DNA of 64,000 nt from Butyricicoccus sp. OM04-18BH (GTDB lineage: Bacteria > Bacillota > Clostridia > Oscillospirales > Butyricicoccaceae), in the NCBI RefSeq assembly GCF_003481705.1, contig NZ_QULN01000003.1, positions 248,001 to 312,000 on the forward strand. The letters run 5' to 3'. Below the pieces are notes generated by a model. The model ran no database searches, was not told the DNA's origin, and worked only from the letters and a program-made list of their open reading frames with translations. The position numbers and the translations under genes are program-made. Positions within the stretch are counted from its first letter, which is position 1; each line of letters starts with the position of its first letter. This document shows positions 61,946 through 64,000 of the stretch, one piece after another.

Positions 61946-62848
61946 ATGTGCGCGGAAAGAAAAATGGAGAAAGAATATGACGTACTGGTGGTCGGCCCGG
62001 TTTCGCTCGACCACAACATTGATTATCTCGGCAACGAACGCAGCGAGGTAGGCGGCGCGGTCGTCGCATCCGGCTGGGCGGCCGCAGGCAGCGGCGCAAA
62101 GGCTGCCATCTTCTGCAAGCTGAATCCCGAGGAGGCCGACGTAAACGAGCGCTTCGAGGGCATCAAGGCTGACCTGTACTGGAAGCCGTCCGAGCACACC
62201 TGCTCCATCCGCAACCAGTATTTCACCGCTGACAAGGAAAAGCGCGCCTGCACCTCGCTCGGCAAGTGCGACCCGTTCCGCTTCGACGAGATGGCGGACA
62301 TCAAGACCAAGATGTATCACTTCGCCGGTCTGGTATACGGCGACTTCGACGGCGAGCTTATTCGCGAGAGCGCCAAACATGGCAAGGTCGCCGTTGACGT
62401 TCAGTGCATGCTGCGCCACGTTGAGCCGGACAAGACCATGGCGTTCCACGACTGGGCGGACAAGAAGGAAATCCTGCCGCTCATCGACTACCTCAAGACC
62501 GATGCCGCCGAGGCTGAAATCCTGACCGGCACAAACGACCGCGTCAAGGCGGCACATATGCTGCACGAGTGGGGCGCAAAGGAGGTCATGATCTCCCACA
62601 ACACCGAGCTGCTCGTTTATGACGGCGAGAAGATTTACACCTGCCCGATCAAGGCGCGCAATCTGTCCGGCCGCACCGGCCGCGGCGACACCGCCTTCGC
62701 AGGCTACATCAACGAGCGTCAGCACGCCTCGGTCGAGGAAGCGCTGCTCTGGGCGACCGCTCTGGTCTCCCTCAAGATGGAGACCCCGGGTCCCTTCCGC
62801 GGCTGCCGCGAGGACGTTGTTGCCTACATCAACGAGTTCTATAAGTAA
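61946..62848 (+). CDS. PfkB-family carbohydrate/nucleoside kinase of unknown substrate
   Basis: Ribokinase-fold ATP-dependent kinase of about 300 residues. Seen: VVGPVSLDHNIDYLG near the start, GGAVVASGWAAAGSGAKA (sugar-site region), and the anion-hole/catalytic motif as GRTGRGDTAFAGYI near 251, where the common GAGD is GRGD with the catalytic Asp kept. Start taken at ATG 61946 (GGAG 11 bases upstream); the ATG at 61964 after GGAAAG is an equally fair choice. It stands alone between promoter and a strong terminator. Codon use is strongly biased, suggesting high expression. Substrate could be a sugar, inositol derivative or nucleoside. Confidence 0.82.
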   Translation: MCAERKMEKEYDVLVVGPVSLDHNIDYLGNERSEVGGAVVASGWAAAGSGAKAAIFCKLNPEEADVNERFEGIKADLYWKPSEHTCSIRNQYFTADKEKRACTSLGKCDPFRFDEMADIKTKMYHFAGLVYGDFDGELIRESAKHGKVAVDVQCMLRHVEPDKTMAFHDWADKKEILPLIDYLKTDAAEAEILTGTNDRVKAAHMLHEWGAKEVMISHNTELLVYDGEKIYTCPIKARNLSGRTGRGDTAFAGYINERQHASVEEALLWATALVSLKMETPGPFRGCREDVVAYINEFYK

Positions 62849-62871
62849 TCCGCAGGATCAATATGCACAGG

Positions 62872-62907
62872 AAACGCCCCTTCTGCTGATGCAGAAGGGG
62901 CGTTTTT
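62872..62907 (+). terminator. Intrinsic terminator of the PfkB-family kinase gene
   Basis: A 15-bp perfect stem (62872-62886 with 62891-62905) with a TGAT loop runs into five T. Confidence 0.95.
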
Positions 62908-62944
62908 ATGGAACAGCGTCAAAACAGAGTTTGGGGACAGCAAA

Positions 62945-62972
62945 AAAGGACGAGCCTTTCGGCTCGTCCTTT
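62945..62972 (-). terminator. Intrinsic terminator of ppdK
   Basis: On the minus strand a 12-bp perfect stem (62961-62972 with 62945-62956) with a four-base loop ends in six T, 21 bases after the ppdK stop. Confidence 0.93.
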
Positions 62973-62993
62973 CATTATGCATTTATTCGGTTG

Positions 62994-64000
62994 TTATGCC
63001 TTGCCAAGCTCCTTAACGCGAGCCTGTGCTGCTGCCAGACGCGCGATCGGAACGCGGAACGGCGAGCAGGAAACGTAGTTCAGGCCGACATTGTGGCAGA
63101 ACTCAACGGACGAAAGGTCGCCGCCGTGCTCGCCGCAGATGCCGAGCTTGATGTCCGGGCGGACGCGCTTGCCGTTGTCAACAGCCAGCTTGACCAGTCT
63201 GCCGACGCCCTTCTGATCGAGGCGTGCAAACGGATCGGACTCGAGGATCTTCTTCTCGAAGTAGGTCTCGAGGATGCGGCCGACGTCGTCACGGGAGAAG
63301 CCGTAGGTCATCTGGGTCAGGTCGTTGGTACCGAAGGAGAAGAACTCAGCCTCTTCTGCGATCTCGTCCGAGGTGACAGCTGCACGCGGGGTCTCGATCA
63401 TGGTACCTACCATATACTTCATCTTCAGGCCGGAAGCCTCGATCAGCTCGTCAGCCTTCGCCTTGATTACCTTCTTAACGAAGCGCAGCTCGTTGATCTC
63501 GGAAACCAGCGGAACCATGATCTCCGGCGTGATGCGCAGGTCGTCTTCCTTCCAGACGTTGATGGCAGCGGAGATAATCGCCTCGGTCTGCATCTCTGCG
63601 ATCTCCGGATAGAGAACGTCCAGACGGCAGCCGCGGGTGCCGAGCATCGGGTTGAACTCGTGCAGGCTCTCGACCTTGGACTTCAGCTTCTCGAACGGAA
63701 CGCCCATCTCGCCGGCCAGCTCCTGAATCTCGTCGTCCTCGTGCGGGAGGAACTCGTGGAGCGGCGGGTCAAGCAGGCGGATGGTTACCGGCAGACCGCC
63801 CATTGCGCGGTAGATTGCCTCGAAGTCGCCGCGCTGCATCGGCAGGATCTTAGCCAGAGCGGCCTTGCGCTGCTCAAGCGTGTCAGCGATGATCATCTCG
63901 CGAACCGCCTTGATACGGGTCGGCTCGAAGAACATATGCTCGGTACGGCACAGGCCGATGCCTTCCGCGCCGAACTTGCGTGCCTGCGTAGCGTCGCGCG
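62994..64000 (-). CDS. ppdK: Pyruvate, phosphate dikinase, C-terminal part (cut by the window edge)
   Basis: Interconverts pyruvate, ATP and phosphate with phosphoenolpyruvate, AMP and pyrophosphate; a glycolytic/gluconeogenic enzyme of many anaerobes. About 335 C-terminal residues are visible and the frame stays open to base 64000, so the N-terminal nucleotide-binding and phospho-His domains lie outside. Seen: [94 protein letters not shown] and the active-site Cys region GICGEHGG, all of the PEP-utilising barrel. The ATG at 63933-63935 is internal. Strong codon bias fits high expression. Confidence 0.97.
   Translation of the reverse strand, partial: RDATQARKFGAEGIGLCRTEHMFFEPTRIKAVREMIIADTLEQRKAALAKILPMQRGDFEAIYRAMGGLPVTIRLLDPPLHEFLPHEDDEIQELAGEMGVPFEKLKSKVESLHEFNPMLGTRGCRLDVLYPEIAEMQTEAIISAAINVWKEDDLRITPEIMVPLVSEINELRFVKKVIKAKADELIEASGLKMKYMVGTMIETPRAAVTSDEIAEEAEFFSFGTNDLTQMTYGFSRDDVGRILETYFEKKILESDPFARLDQKGVGRLVKLAVDNGKRVRPDIKLGICGEHGGDLSSVEFCHNVGLNYVSCSPFRVPIARLAAAQARVKELGKA

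Overview
The window is a GC-rich bacterial chromosome segment of about 64 kb. It reads as a Gram-positive-type anaerobe of the class Clostridia, probably an Oscillospirales gut commensal of the Butyricicoccus/Agathobaculum kind. That placement is an inference: it rests on strong AGGAGG-type ribosome binding sites, lipoteichoic-acid-synthase-like and UgtP-like envelope genes, PPDK, DUF554, BrnQ and CUT1 sugar transport, and the absence of outer-membrane genes. No prophage, IS element, CRISPR array or rRNA was seen. Genes are dense, mostly in short operons separated by clear intrinsic terminators.

Layout. 1-4.5 kb: end of an inositol-catabolism locus (iolD, a VOC protein, a sodium/solute symporter). 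4.6-18.4 kb, minus strand: an LtaS-like sulfatase, aspS, two tiny paralogous membrane proteins, hisS, mgsA, minD, then an elongation/division block (mrdA-type PBP2, mreD, mreC, maf, a U32 peptidase, zapA). 18.6-21.4 kb, plus: proB-proA-CYTH phosphatase. 21.4-21.8 kb: a run of about twelve stem-loops. 21.8-26 kb: a HIT protein, an FkbM methyltransferase divergent from a Gly/Ser-rich small protein plus a glycosyltransferase-like gene, and ugtP. 26.3-31.7 kb, plus: murC; a GH32 gene with its catalytic core deleted, a HAD phosphatase and a fructokinase; then brnQ. 31.7-33.2 kb, minus: YgjP-type metallopeptidase and a DMT exporter. 33.3-40.1 kb, plus: a LacI-regulated CUT1 sugar ABC operon containing an unexpected metallo-beta-lactamase-fold gene. 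40.1-45.5 kb, minus: a second LtaS-like gene, two tRNA-Ser genes, an ArsC/Spx-like protein, a membrane protein, and a cation/proton antiporter behind a structured RNA leader. 45.7-48.2 kb: aguB, aguA, a TfoX-domain protein. 48.3-52.8 kb, plus: a DtxR-type regulator, trmN6, rsmI and a two-component system. 52.9-58.7 kb, minus: sbcC, sbcD, DUF554 and a broken alpha/beta hydrolase. 58.8-64 kb: a DXS-like gene with a MerR-type promoter, uppP, a PfkB kinase and the 3' part of ppdK.

Functional links. Several loci feed cell-envelope synthesis: two LtaS-like enzymes, UgtP glycolipid synthesis, MurC, UppP, PBP2/MreCD, and DXS as an isoprenoid precursor source. Sugar genes (GH32 remnant, fructokinase, CUT1 ABC system, PfkB kinases, PPDK) and inositol genes point to saccharolytic fermentation. 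The agmatine pair converts agmatine to putrescine. Observations most worth a second look are the antiporter leader RNA, the MerR-type dxs promoter, the stem-loop array with its dispersed repeat, the GH32 deletion at a short homology, and the FkbM/Gly-Ser protein/glycosyltransferase cassette.
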